5,798 nt of DNA from Candidatus Nomurabacteria bacterium (GTDB taxonomy: Bacteria > Patescibacteriota > Minisyncoccia > Phycocordibacterales > UBA9973), in the NCBI GenBank assembly GCA_026395935.1, contig JAPLXT010000059.1, positions 1 through 5,798 of the forward strand. Direction: 5' to 3'. Shown here in pieces: positions 1-5,365 of the stretch. Positions within the stretch are counted from its first letter, which is position 1; the number at the start of each line of letters is the position of its first letter. A model generated the notes under the pieces. It was not told where the DNA came from. It ran no database searches and was given only the letters and a program-made list of their open reading frames with translations. The translations under genes were made by a program, and so were the position numbers.

Positions 1-33
1 ATTTATAATATTTCGACAAGTCTTGCATTTCCT

Positions 34-119
34 CCTCTCCTTACTAAGGAGAGGACCGAGGAGAGGTTCTTAATTAATTAGGAACCTCTCTCCAGCTCTC
101 TCCTTAGTAAGGAGAGAGG
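34..119. repeat. Composite hairpin repeat, family A copy 1
   Basis: Three consecutive inverted repeats lie just beyond the recA stop. Left hairpin: CCTCTCCTTA (34-43), one C, TAAGGAGAGG (45-54). Central hairpin: GAGAGGTTC (61-69) with GAACCTCTC (82-90) around an AT-rich TTAATTAA core. Right hairpin: CTCTCTCCTTA (96-106), one G, TAAGGAGAGAG (108-118). The left and right hairpins are also near reverse complements of each other, so the whole unit can fold as a cruciform or clover. There is no T-run after it on either strand, so it may stabilise recA mRNA 3' ends rather than act as a standard intrinsic terminator. Confidence 0.9.
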
Positions 120-132
120 GCTAACTCAAATT

Positions 133-1200
133 CTATTCCCCAGACGAAACCTGTATCTCCCCGAATCTACTTCTGACTTCTTTTAATATTTCTTCTGAAA
201 GCTTTTTATTATTCATTAGGAATGTTCTCGCCGCATCATATCCACGCCCTAGCTTTATCTCTTCGAATCCTCCTTTCTCTTTCTGCTTCGCTGTCCCATT
301 GTATGAGAAGATCGCTCCGCTCGTCTTACTGATGATTCCAAGCTTTTCTCCCAAGGCCATTATTTCTCCTTCGCGTGAGATTCCTTCCCCGTAGAGTATG
401 TCGAATTCTGTCTGTTTGAATGGCGCCGCCACTTTATTCTTCACGACTTTCACACGCGTTCTACTCCCGACGACTTCTTCGCCCTTCTTTATTTGGGCGA
501 TTCTTCTTATATCAAGTCTGATAGTTGTATAGAATTTGAGAGCCTTACCTCCTGGGGTTGTCTCCGGATTGCCGAACATTATTCCGATCTGCATACGTAT
601 CTGATTTATGAAGATGACTACCGTCTTTGAATTATGAACTATGGCTGTGATTTTGCGAAGTGCTTGCGACATGAGGCGAGCTTGCTTGCCGACGTGGGAT
701 TGGCCCATATCTCCCTCGATTTCATCTCTTGGTGTCAAGGCGGCGACGGAATCTATGACGACGACGTCGATCTTGCCTGAGCGTATGAGGCTCTCTGTTA
801 TTTCAAGAGCTTGTTCACCATTGTCTGGCTGTGAAATGAGAAGTTCTTTTATATTTACTCCGAGTTTACCTGCATAGTCTGGATCCATAGCATGCTCTGC
901 ATCTATATAAGCACAAACGCCACCTTTCTTTTGAGCTTCCGCTACTATGTGAAGAGCGAGGGTAGTCTTACCAGAAGACTCTGGTCCAAATATTTCTATC
1001 ATTCGTCCTCGTGGTACTCCACCGACGCCGAGCGCCATGTCGAGCCCGATTGATCCAGTAGGGATCACATCAATGTCTACTTTCGGCGCATCACCGAGCT
1101 TCATTATCGCACCCTCGCCGAACTTACTTTGAATGGATCTAATTGTATCTTCTATCTCTCCGCCGATTTCTTTCGGAGCCTTTTTTACTTTTTTTATCAT
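133..1200 (-). CDS. recA: RecA, DNA recombination ATPase
   Basis: Cytoplasmic RecA recombinase, which forms ATP-dependent filaments on single-stranded DNA and drives strand exchange and recombinational repair. With the ATG at 1198-1200 the protein has 355 residues, normal for the family. Visible motifs: Walker A GPESSGKT at 72-79, the IDAEH segment with the likely catalytic Glu at 102, Walker B VVVID at 146-150, the loop L1 region EIEGDMGQSHVGKQAR at about 160-175, and loop L2 starting INQIRMQIGIMFGNPETT near 198. The frame stays open upstream to a TTG at 1279-1281, but those 27 extra residues do not look like RecA and lie inside an inverted repeat, so I reject them. No good Shine-Dalgarno precedes the ATG (AAAAGAA only). 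The stop is TAG, and a hairpin repeat begins 13 bases downstream. It is the last gene of the ftsK, small protein, recA series and could be co-transcribed or have its own promoter. Identity is certain; the start is very likely. Confidence 0.98.
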   Translation of the reverse strand: MIKKVKKAPKEIGGEIEDTIRSIQSKFGEGAIMKLGDAPKVDIDVIPTGSIGLDMALGVGGVPRGRMIEIFGPESSGKTTLALHIVAEAQKKGGVCAYIDAEHAMDPDYAGKLGVNIKELLISQPDNGEQALEITESLIRSGKIDVVVIDSVAALTPRDEIEGDMGQSHVGKQARLMSQALRKITAIVHNSKTVVIFINQIRMQIGIMFGNPETTPGGKALKFYTTIRLDIRRIAQIKKGEEVVGSRTRVKVVKNKVAAPFKQTEFDILYGEGISREGEIMALGEKLGIISKTSGAIFSYNGTAKQKEKGGFEEIKLGRGYDAARTFLMNNKKLSEEILKEVRSRFGEIQVSSGE

Positions 1201-1210
1201 GTATTCTTTT

Positions 1211-1322
1211 GAAACAAGGAATAGTTTTTCAAAAAGGAACTTGGGAGGCTGTCGAGCCGAGCACGAGGAATTTTCTAGCAAGAAAATATCCGTGTCCTTT
1301 TTGGAATACTATTCCGTGTTTC
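1211..1322 (-). repeat. Long inverted repeat upstream of recA
   Basis: Arms 1211-1238 and 1295-1322 are reverse complements at 25 of 28 positions, separated by 56 bases. The near arm ends 11 bases before the recA ATG, so a transcript from further upstream would carry a long stem close to the start codon. The far arm contains a perfect sub-palindrome, GGAATA-C-TATTCC (1303-1315); the near arm has a decayed version. A small hairpin, TTTTCT-AGCA-AGAAAA (1271-1286), sits in the loop. Possible readings are paired operators for recA control, an RNA hairpin, or a MITE-like element of 112 bp. I see no clear target-site duplication. Function is inferred; the symmetry is directly visible. Confidence 0.8.
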
Positions 1323-1339
1323 AGATTTAACTAATAATT

Positions 1340-1720
1340 TTACCTACTAAACGCGACCAGTGGCGAACCTTCTTTATAAACCAATTGGAATGTTTTCTCT
1401 TTGCTTTTTCCAAATTTATCCATCGCATCTATCGTGATGACTGAGAACCCAGGTATCAATGCAATCTTTTCCGAGAAGCTTCCATCTTTATCTATATATA
1501 TTTCTCTGCCGTTCAAACTTATGTAAGTTGCATTTTGTGCTTTGCCCGATATTACAGCAAGGGAAGTATTATCATTATGTTCTATGCTTGCTACTATTTG
1601 TACTCCATTCAAAACGAAAGACATTTTATAATAAGAAAAAACTCCGATGATGGCGAAAAGAGCTACGCACGAAGCGACTCCCAACCACCATTTTATATTT
1701 TTATTTTTTATTATCTGCAT
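1340..1720 (-). CDS. Membrane-anchored protein with Ig-like domain
   Basis: Uncharacterised protein of 126 residues. Residues 1-10 are basic and polar (MQIIKNKNIK), followed by one hydrophobic segment at about 11-31 (WWLGVASCVALFAIIGVFSYY), so it is probably a single-pass protein with its C-terminus outside the membrane. The rest, about 38-120, alternates short beta-like stretches, with GKAQNATYISLNGREIYID, DGSFSEKIAL, PGFSVITIDAMDKFGK and KTFQLVYK. This pattern resembles the glucodextranase-B or bacterial Ig-like fold seen in many surface proteins. The membrane segment and domain style are read from sequence; the fold is inference. It lies between ftsK and recA on the same strand, 122 bases after ftsK with a repeat in the gap. 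AGGA occurs about 16 bases before the ATG, rather far for a strong ribosome site. Substrate and function are unknown. Confidence 0.85.
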   Translation of the reverse strand: MQIIKNKNIKWWLGVASCVALFAIIGVFSYYKMSFVLNGVQIVASIEHNDNTSLAVISGKAQNATYISLNGREIYIDKDGSFSEKIALIPGFSVITIDAMDKFGKSKEKTFQLVYKEGSPLVAFSR

Positions 1721-1737
1721 TTCTTGTTTTAATTCTT

Positions 1738-1824
1738 CCTCTCCTTACTAAGGAGAGGACTGAGGAGAGGTTCTTAATGAATTAGGAACCTCTCCCTTAA
1801 TCCCTCTCCTTACTAAGGAGAGGG
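1738..1824. repeat. Composite hairpin repeat, family A copy 2
   Basis: This is a second copy of the element downstream of recA, placed between the ftsK stop and the small membrane protein gene. Left hairpin: CCTCTCCTTA (1738-1747), C, TAAGGAGAGG (1749-1758). Central hairpin: GGAGAGGTTC (1764-1773) and GAACCTCTCC (1786-1795) around TTAATGAATTAG. Right hairpin: CCCTCTCCTTA (1802-1812), C, TAAGGAGAGGG (1814-1824). The left and central parts are almost identical to copy 1; the connector after the central hairpin has diverged. It begins about 18 bases past the ftsK stop and could trim or stabilise that part of a polycistronic message. Confidence 0.9.
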
Positions 1825-1842
1825 GGAACCCAACTTCTTCCA

Positions 1843-4044
1843 TTATACCACTATATCATCCGTATGATCCATAGGCTTTTCAAGCACTTCTCTCGGCTTG
1901 GCGCCGTTCCCAGGGCCTATGATATTGTGGTCTTCCAGCATGTCTATCAGCTTGGCGCTTCTGGCATATCCGATGCCGAGCTTCCTTTGTAGGTACGAAG
2001 TCGAGGCTTTCTGATCCCTTATTACTATGTCCCTAGCTTCTTCGTATAGGTCGTCGGCTCCATCGTCACTTTCCATACTATCACTGAAGAGACTGCTACC
2101 TTTCTCTATATTCCCCGAGAGGATTATTTGTTCTGGTATCTCGTCCATATATGCATTCTTCAAATATTCTACCACTCGCTTCACTTCGTCTTCCGAGATG
2201 AAGGCACTTTGTAGACGTTCGGGCTGGCTCATATCTCCACTGGCGTAGAGCATGTCGCCGGCGCCGAGGAGCTTCTCGGCGCCTCCCTGATCTAATATCG
2301 TTCTTGAATCTATTTGTGATGATACCTGTAGAGCGATACGGGTAGGGATGTTCGCTTTGATGAGTCCGGTAATGACGTTCACCGATGGTCGCTGTGTAGA
2401 GAGGATGATGTGTATGCCAACTGCTCTAGACATCTGGGCGAGGCGGACGATAGCGCTTTCAAGCTCTCTTGGGTAGGCTTGCATTATGTCGGCGAGTTCA
2501 TCTATGACTATCACAATGTAAGGCATTCTCTCGGCTTCGCCTTCTTTAGCTTTCGCATAGACTGTCGCGTGGTAGGATTCTATGTCGCGGACGGATTCAG
2601 CTTGGAGCACGTCGTATCGGCGATCCATTTCCTTCGCGGCCCATTTGAGGGCGAGGATTGTTTTCTTTGGATCGGTAATTACGTCTGTGAGTAGGTGGGG
2701 GATCTTGTTGTACAAAGTGAGCTCCACGCGCTTTGGGTCCACCATTATTAGCTTCATATCATCTGGTCCGTTTCTATATAGTAGTGAAGTGATGATGGAG
2801 TGAATGGTTACTGACTTTCCCGATCCAGTCGTTCCGGCGATGAGTGCGTGCGGCATTTTGGCTAGATTGCCAAAGACGGCTTTGCCGGAGAGTCCGCGTC
2901 CGAGGGCGACTGTGAGTGGCTTTGGAGAGTTTTGGAATTTATCATCCGCGAGCAGAGTTGCAAGTCCGACAATGGATTTTATTTTATTTGGAATTTCAAC
3001 TCCGACGAGTGACTTGCCGGGGATTGGTGCTTCGATACGGATAGGGTGGGCGGCGAGTGCGAGTGCGAGATCGTTTTGCAACCCAACAATTCTAGAAAGT
3101 TTCACTCCTTGTGCGGGCTTCAATGCATAGCGGGTGACTGTCGGCCCGACAGTCACCTCATCCATCTCCACAGGAATTCCGAAGTTGAGAAGTGTGCGTT
3201 GGATTATATTTGTGTTGCCTTTCATGTCGCCGATGTTTGGCTTGCCTTTATCTTTCTCTAGGAGTTCAAGTGGGGGAGGGATGTAGCTCGTATGCGATTT
3301 TGCAAAATCGTGCCGCGCAGTGTCCTTTGAAGCGCGGCTTACTTTTTCCTCTTTTACAGCACCTTCAGTATATTCCAAGTCCTCATCATCTTCTTTGACA
3401 GCTTTCGTAGCTTCTTCTGCTCCACTGCGAAGGGGAGCTGTCACATCGTGACTGAGGGGTGAAGGAATCTTGATGTCCGTAGTCATGAATTCTTTCAATC
3501 TTCTCCAGAGTGAGAGCAAGTTTGGCTTCTCATTGAAGAGTACGAGGAGTGAGACGATGAGTAGGGTACCGAGGAGGAGTATTCCGGCATAAACTCCGAA
3601 GAGTTTTACGAATGGCCAAGCGACGATGCTACCGAGGTATCCACCGTAGGTGACTACTTCCGATTTTCCTGCGCCATTCGTAGCGAGGTCCATGATGCCG
3701 ATGGTAGAGAGTAGGAGTGCGAGCCCCATCAGTGCGTGGAGTCGTGCAATCCAAAACATTCCTTTCCTCATGAAAGAAACGCCGACGATACCGAGAATGA
3801 TAGGTAGCAAGTAGTACCCAAATCCGAAGAATGAGCTCAATACTTTATAAGTGAAGTCTCCTGCAATTCCTGCTAATCGAAAAATTGATAATAAAATTAA
3901 CAATCCCAAAACGAGGAATAGGATACCCCAGAGGCTCTCAGTCGTCTCTTCTTTTAGCTCTACTTTACGCCTCTTATTCTTGCTAGATTTTTTTCTTCTT
4001 GTTGGTTCTTCTTCGTCTTCAAATTCTTCATCTTTTTTCGCCAT
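1843..4044 (-). CDS. ftsK: FtsK/SpoIIIE DNA translocase
   Basis: Membrane-anchored hexameric DNA pump that clears and aligns chromosome termini at the division septum. The protein has 733 residues: a charged N-terminus (1-37), four to five membrane segments (about 38-60, 68-92, 97-120 and 131-170), a charged linker (about 180-255), the beta/alpha motor domains (about 275-640) and a C-terminal gamma winged helix (about 664-721). Motor motifs: Walker A AGTTGSGKS at 403-411, MVDPKRVEL at 434-442, Walker B VIVIDE ending D515-E516, STQRP at 549-553 and GGAEKLLGAGDML at 587-599. The gamma domain keeps the SYLQRKLGIGYARSAKLIDMLE pattern, which in characterised homologues reads polarity sequences and contacts XerD. 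The linker is short compared with E. coli FtsK and closer to the SpoIIIE/SftA size class. The ATG at 4042-4044 gives a typical charged start. The transcript is probably nearly leaderless. Three marked palindromes lie within the coding region. Confidence 0.97.
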   Translation of the reverse strand: MAKKDEEFEDEEEPTRRKKSSKNKRRKVELKEETTESLWGILFLVLGLLILLSIFRLAGIAGDFTYKVLSSFFGFGYYLLPIILGIVGVSFMRKGMFWIARLHALMGLALLLSTIGIMDLATNGAGKSEVVTYGGYLGSIVAWPFVKLFGVYAGILLLGTLLIVSLLVLFNEKPNLLSLWRRLKEFMTTDIKIPSPLSHDVTAPLRSGAEEATKAVKEDDEDLEYTEGAVKEEKVSRASKDTARHDFAKSHTSYIPPPLELLEKDKGKPNIGDMKGNTNIIQRTLLNFGIPVEMDEVTVGPTVTRYALKPAQGVKLSRIVGLQNDLALALAAHPIRIEAPIPGKSLVGVEIPNKIKSIVGLATLLADDKFQNSPKPLTVALGRGLSGKAVFGNLAKMPHALIAGTTGSGKSVTIHSIITSLLYRNGPDDMKLIMVDPKRVELTLYNKIPHLLTDVITDPKKTILALKWAAKEMDRRYDVLQAESVRDIESYHATVYAKAKEGEAERMPYIVIVIDELADIMQAYPRELESAIVRLAQMSRAVGIHIILSTQRPSVNVITGLIKANIPTRIALQVSSQIDSRTILDQGGAEKLLGAGDMLYASGDMSQPERLQSAFISEDEVKRVVEYLKNAYMDEIPEQIILSGNIEKGSSLFSDSMESDDGADDLYEEARDIVIRDQKASTSYLQRKLGIGYARSAKLIDMLEDHNIIGPGNGAKPREVLEKPMDHTDDIVV
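2260..2283. repeat. Palindrome inside ftsK (9-bp arms)
   Basis: GGCGCCGAG (2260-2268) and CTCGGCGCC (2275-2283) are perfect reverse complements, separated by six bases that can themselves partly pair. The site encodes the conserved GGAEKLLGAGDML segment, so synonymous codon choice (GGC GCC GAG ... CTC GGC GCC) creates the symmetry. It would be a stable hairpin in DNA or mRNA. Confidence 0.8.
3133..3157. repeat. Perfect 12-bp-arm palindrome inside ftsK
   Basis: GGTGACTGTCGG (3133-3144), a single C, then CCGACAGTCACC (3146-3157). All 12 positions pair. On the coding strand this spells the segment V-T-V-G-P-T-V-T in the beta domain of FtsK, just before the conserved TRYAL. Such arms are rarely expected by chance in under 6 kb. 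Role unknown: mRNA structure, protein-binding site or codon coincidence. Confidence 0.85.
3295..3338. repeat. Two adjacent inverted repeats in ftsK linker
   Basis: CGATTTTG-CAAAATCG (3295-3310) is a perfect 16-base palindrome. It is followed after one base by GCCGCGC (3312-3318) and GCGCGGC (3332-3338), a perfect 7-bp stem with a 13-base loop. Both fall in the weakly constrained linker coding between the membrane and motor domains. Confidence 0.75.
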
Positions 4045-4054
4045 ATATGAGCGT

Positions 4055-4063
4055 ATTATATCA
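4055..4063 (-). promoter_or_regulatory. Extended -10 promoter of ftsK
   Basis: On the minus strand TGA precedes a perfect TATAAT (4060 down to 4055), an extended -10 element. No good -35 is visible at 16-18 bases. Transcription starting about 7 bases downstream, near 4048, leaves only about four bases before the ftsK ATG, and no Shine-Dalgarno exists there. Confidence 0.7.
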
Positions 4064-4100
4064 CAAAACTATTTAAAAATCTTACACTAAAAACCCCTCC

Positions 4101-4158
4101 AACCTCCCCTTATCAGGGGAGGCAAAACCCCTCCTGATAAGGAGGGGTAGGGGAGGTT
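4101..4158. repeat. Two-hairpin repeat, family C
   Basis: In the ftsK/HTH divergent region. Left hairpin: CCTCCCCT (4103-4110), loop TATC, AGGGGAGG (4115-4122). Right hairpin: CCCCTCCT (4128-4135), loop GATA, AGGAGGGG (4140-4147). The two loops are reverse complements. The outer arms AACCTCCCC (4101-4109) and GGGGAGGTT (4150-4158) also pair perfectly, giving an alternative long fold. It lacks the central AT-rich hairpin of the other copies. Confidence 0.88.
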
Positions 4159-4179
4159 TGGAATTGTATTTGAATTTCT

Positions 4180-4271
4180 CTCCTCCTGCGAAGGGGGAGT
4201 GCCCGAAGGGCGAGGGGGTGAATAATTAATTTCACCCTTCCGCCTTCGGCACCTTCCCTTCGCAGGGAAGG
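4180..4271. repeat. Composite hairpin repeat, family B copy 1
   Basis: Five inverted repeats in mirror order: CTCCTCCT (4180-4187)/AGGGGGAG (4192-4199) with loop GCGA; GCCC-GAA-GGGC (4201-4211); GGGTGAA (4216-4222)/TTCACCC (4231-4237) around TAATTAAT; GCC-TTC-GGC (4242-4250); and CCTTCCCT (4252-4259)/AGGGAAGG (4264-4271) with loop TCGC. The end loops GCGA and TCGC are reverse complements, so the unit is symmetric about its AT-rich centre. It lies 16 bases upstream of the -35 of the HTH gene. Confidence 0.88.
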
Positions 4272-4286
4272 AAGATCAAGAGACTC

Positions 4287-4314
4287 TTGCATCAAAAATA
4301 ATTCAGTATATAAT
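4287..4314 (+). promoter_or_regulatory. Sigma70-type promoter of the HTH gene
   Basis: TTGCAT (4287-4292), a 16-base spacer, then a perfect TATAAT (4309-4314). The predicted start is near 4321, giving an untranslated leader of about 44 bases that contains a perfect stem-loop. Confidence 0.75.
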
Positions 4315-4336
4315 GGACGCATTAAAGACATAAATA

Positions 4337-4353
4337 TCTTGTCATAGACAAGA
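4337..4353 (+). promoter_or_regulatory. Stem-loop or operator in HTH-gene leader
   Basis: TCTTGTC (4337-4343), loop ATA, GACAAGA (4347-4353): a perfect 7-bp inverted repeat between the -10 and the ATG, ending 11 bases before the start codon. It could be a dimeric operator for the encoded HTH protein (autoregulation) or an RNA hairpin affecting translation. This is inference from position and symmetry. Confidence 0.55.
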
Positions 4354-4364
4354 AAAAAGACACC

Positions 4365-5120
4365 ATGAATAATCAAAAAGACACCCAAAAGACATCTTTG
4401 AATTCATACGGACAACCTAATGTCCTAGACGTAAAAACATTTACAGATAGACCTGTTTATGAGTTCGCAAACAAAAAGACAGAGAAGCTAGTCACAGCCC
4501 TATATATGGTCACCGACTGTATGGATACCGACGATGCTCTGAAGGGCAAACTTCGCCAGTTAGGCGTCGAGCTCCTGTCCGATATGTACAAGTTATCCAC
4601 ACTCTCTCCGATGGACAAGCACGTTCACATCTCGGCTTCACTTTCGCACGTAGACGAGATACTTTCATTTGTGGAGATTGCCTATACGATTGGCTTCATC
4701 TCCGAGATGAATACGATGATCTTGAAGAAAGAATTTATGATCCTGATAGGGGAGCTAGAGAACCATCAGAAGAAGGACAAGCACTTCACTTTCGTTTTAG
4801 ATGAAGAGATGTTCGAAGCGAAAGAAGCCAAAAGGACACTAACAGACAACATGTCCTTTATAAATAATAAAAGTCCTTTATCAACTTTCCAGTCTCATAA
4901 GACGAATCATTCCGTGACGAATTTGGCTGATAGACACGAGAGGACAGAGAAGATATTAAACTTAATAAAAGAGAAGAAAGACATTTCAATAAAAGACATT
5001 TCCCTCGCATTCACAGACTGCTCGGAAAAGACGATCCAACGCGAATTGAACGCCCTCGTCCTAAAAGGACAGCTCAAGAAAACCGGCGCCAAGCGCTGGT
5101 CCCGCTACCAAGCAATCTAA
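4365..5120 (+). CDS. Helical protein with C-terminal winged HTH
   Basis: Uncharacterised protein of 251 residues, probably cytoplasmic, with no signal peptide or membrane span. Residues about 36-135 are predominantly helical (KKTEKLVTALYMVTDCM, GKLRQLGVELLSDMYKL, HVDEILSFVEIAYTIGFIS, MILKKEFMILIGELE) and suggest a four-helix bundle. A polar linker covers about 140-190. Residues about 192-251 fit a DeoR-like winged helix-turn-helix: RTEKILNLIKEKK, then SIKDISLAFTDCSEKTIQRELNALVLKGQLKKTGAKRWSRY, with the recognition helix near EKTIQRELNAL. The arrangement suggests a DNA-binding regulator whose bundle oligomerises or senses a partner; this is inference. It is transcribed away from ftsK from a clear promoter (4287-4314). 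No strong Shine-Dalgarno is visible, only an A-rich stretch. The stop is TAA followed by TGA, and a hairpin repeat starts 10 bases later. I believe similar proteins occur in Parcubacteria, but I cannot verify that here. Confidence 0.88.
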   Translation: MNNQKDTQKTSLNSYGQPNVLDVKTFTDRPVYEFANKKTEKLVTALYMVTDCMDTDDALKGKLRQLGVELLSDMYKLSTLSPMDKHVHISASLSHVDEILSFVEIAYTIGFISEMNTMILKKEFMILIGELENHQKKDKHFTFVLDEEMFEAKEAKRTLTDNMSFINNKSPLSTFQSHKTNHSVTNLADRHERTEKILNLIKEKKDISIKDISLAFTDCSEKTIQRELNALVLKGQLKKTGAKRWSRYQAI

Positions 5121-5129
5121 TGAATTTTT

Positions 5130-5217
5130 CCTCCCCTGCGAAGGGGAGGTGGCTCTAAGCCGGAGGGGTGAATAATTAACTCTTCACCTCCCCCTGCCCC
5201 CTCCTTCGCAGGAGGGG
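5130..5217. repeat. Composite hairpin repeat, family B copy 2
   Basis: It starts 10 bases after the HTH-gene stop. Left hairpin: CCTCCCCT (5130-5137), loop GCGA, AGGGGAGG (5142-5149). Then GGCT-CTA-AGCC (5151-5161), a central GGTGAA (5167-5172)/TTCACC (5183-5188), and the right hairpin CCCCTCCT (5198-5205), loop TCGC, AGGAGGGG (5210-5217). It shares the 15-base centre GGGGTGAATAATTAA with the copy at 4180-4271. The counterpart of the second small hairpin is missing. No U-tract follows it. Confidence 0.88.
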
Positions 5218-5240
5218 AGGAATACCCCCTACGGGCCCTG

Positions 5241-5277
5241 CCCCCACACACATTTGTACTCAAATAGGTAGTGGGGG
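5241..5277. repeat. Nested hairpin before tandem promoters
   Basis: CCCCCAC (5241-5247) pairs with GTGGGGG (5271-5277), and inside them ATTTG (5252-5256) pairs with CAAAT (5261-5265) around TACT. The outer arm ends directly at the -35 of the first tandem promoter. Without a T-run it is not a standard terminator; it might insulate or regulate that promoter. Confidence 0.7.
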
Positions 5278-5306
5278 TTGCATATAATTTCCCCCCATTA
5301 TATAAT
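5278..5306 (+). promoter_or_regulatory. Tandem promoter P1
   Basis: TTGCAT (5278-5283), a 17-base spacer and a perfect TATAAT (5301-5306). The optimal spacing and consensus -10 make this a strong candidate. The predicted start is near 5313. The -35 is the same as that of the HTH-gene promoter. Confidence 0.75.
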
Positions 5307-5325
5307 GTCTTTACATATTAGTGTG

Positions 5326-5355
5326 TTGGCATTTTTATGCATTATATGCTAATAT
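5326..5355 (+). promoter_or_regulatory. Tandem promoter P2
   Basis: TTGGCA (5326-5331), an 18-base spacer and TAATAT (5350-5355) preceded by TGC, an extended -10. It lies about 49 bases downstream of P1 in the same direction. Tandem promoters of this kind are typical of rRNA and other stable-RNA operons. Confidence 0.6.
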
Positions 5356-5365
5356 GTAGTATCTC

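Noticed and set aside
34..119. Intrinsic terminator of recA
   Set aside because: The hairpins are strong but no U-run follows in the direction of recA transcription, so I list it as a repeat only.
1201..1281. Upstream in-frame extension of recA to a TTG
   Set aside because: The 27 added residues do not resemble RecA N-termini and lie within the inverted repeat; the ATG at 1198-1200 gives the usual length.
2410..3130. Open frames on the plus strand opposite ftsK
   Set aside because: They are antisense shadows of a clearly conserved gene, with no ribosome sites or recognisable domains.
4090..4275. CRISPR-like array in the divergent region
   Set aside because: The repeats are self-complementary hairpins of differing sequence with no regular unique spacers and no cas genes.
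4113..4388. Minus-strand open frame of 91 codons
   Set aside because: It runs through the hairpin repeats and the HTH-gene promoter; its arginine- and leucine-rich sequence is what those repeats encode by chance.
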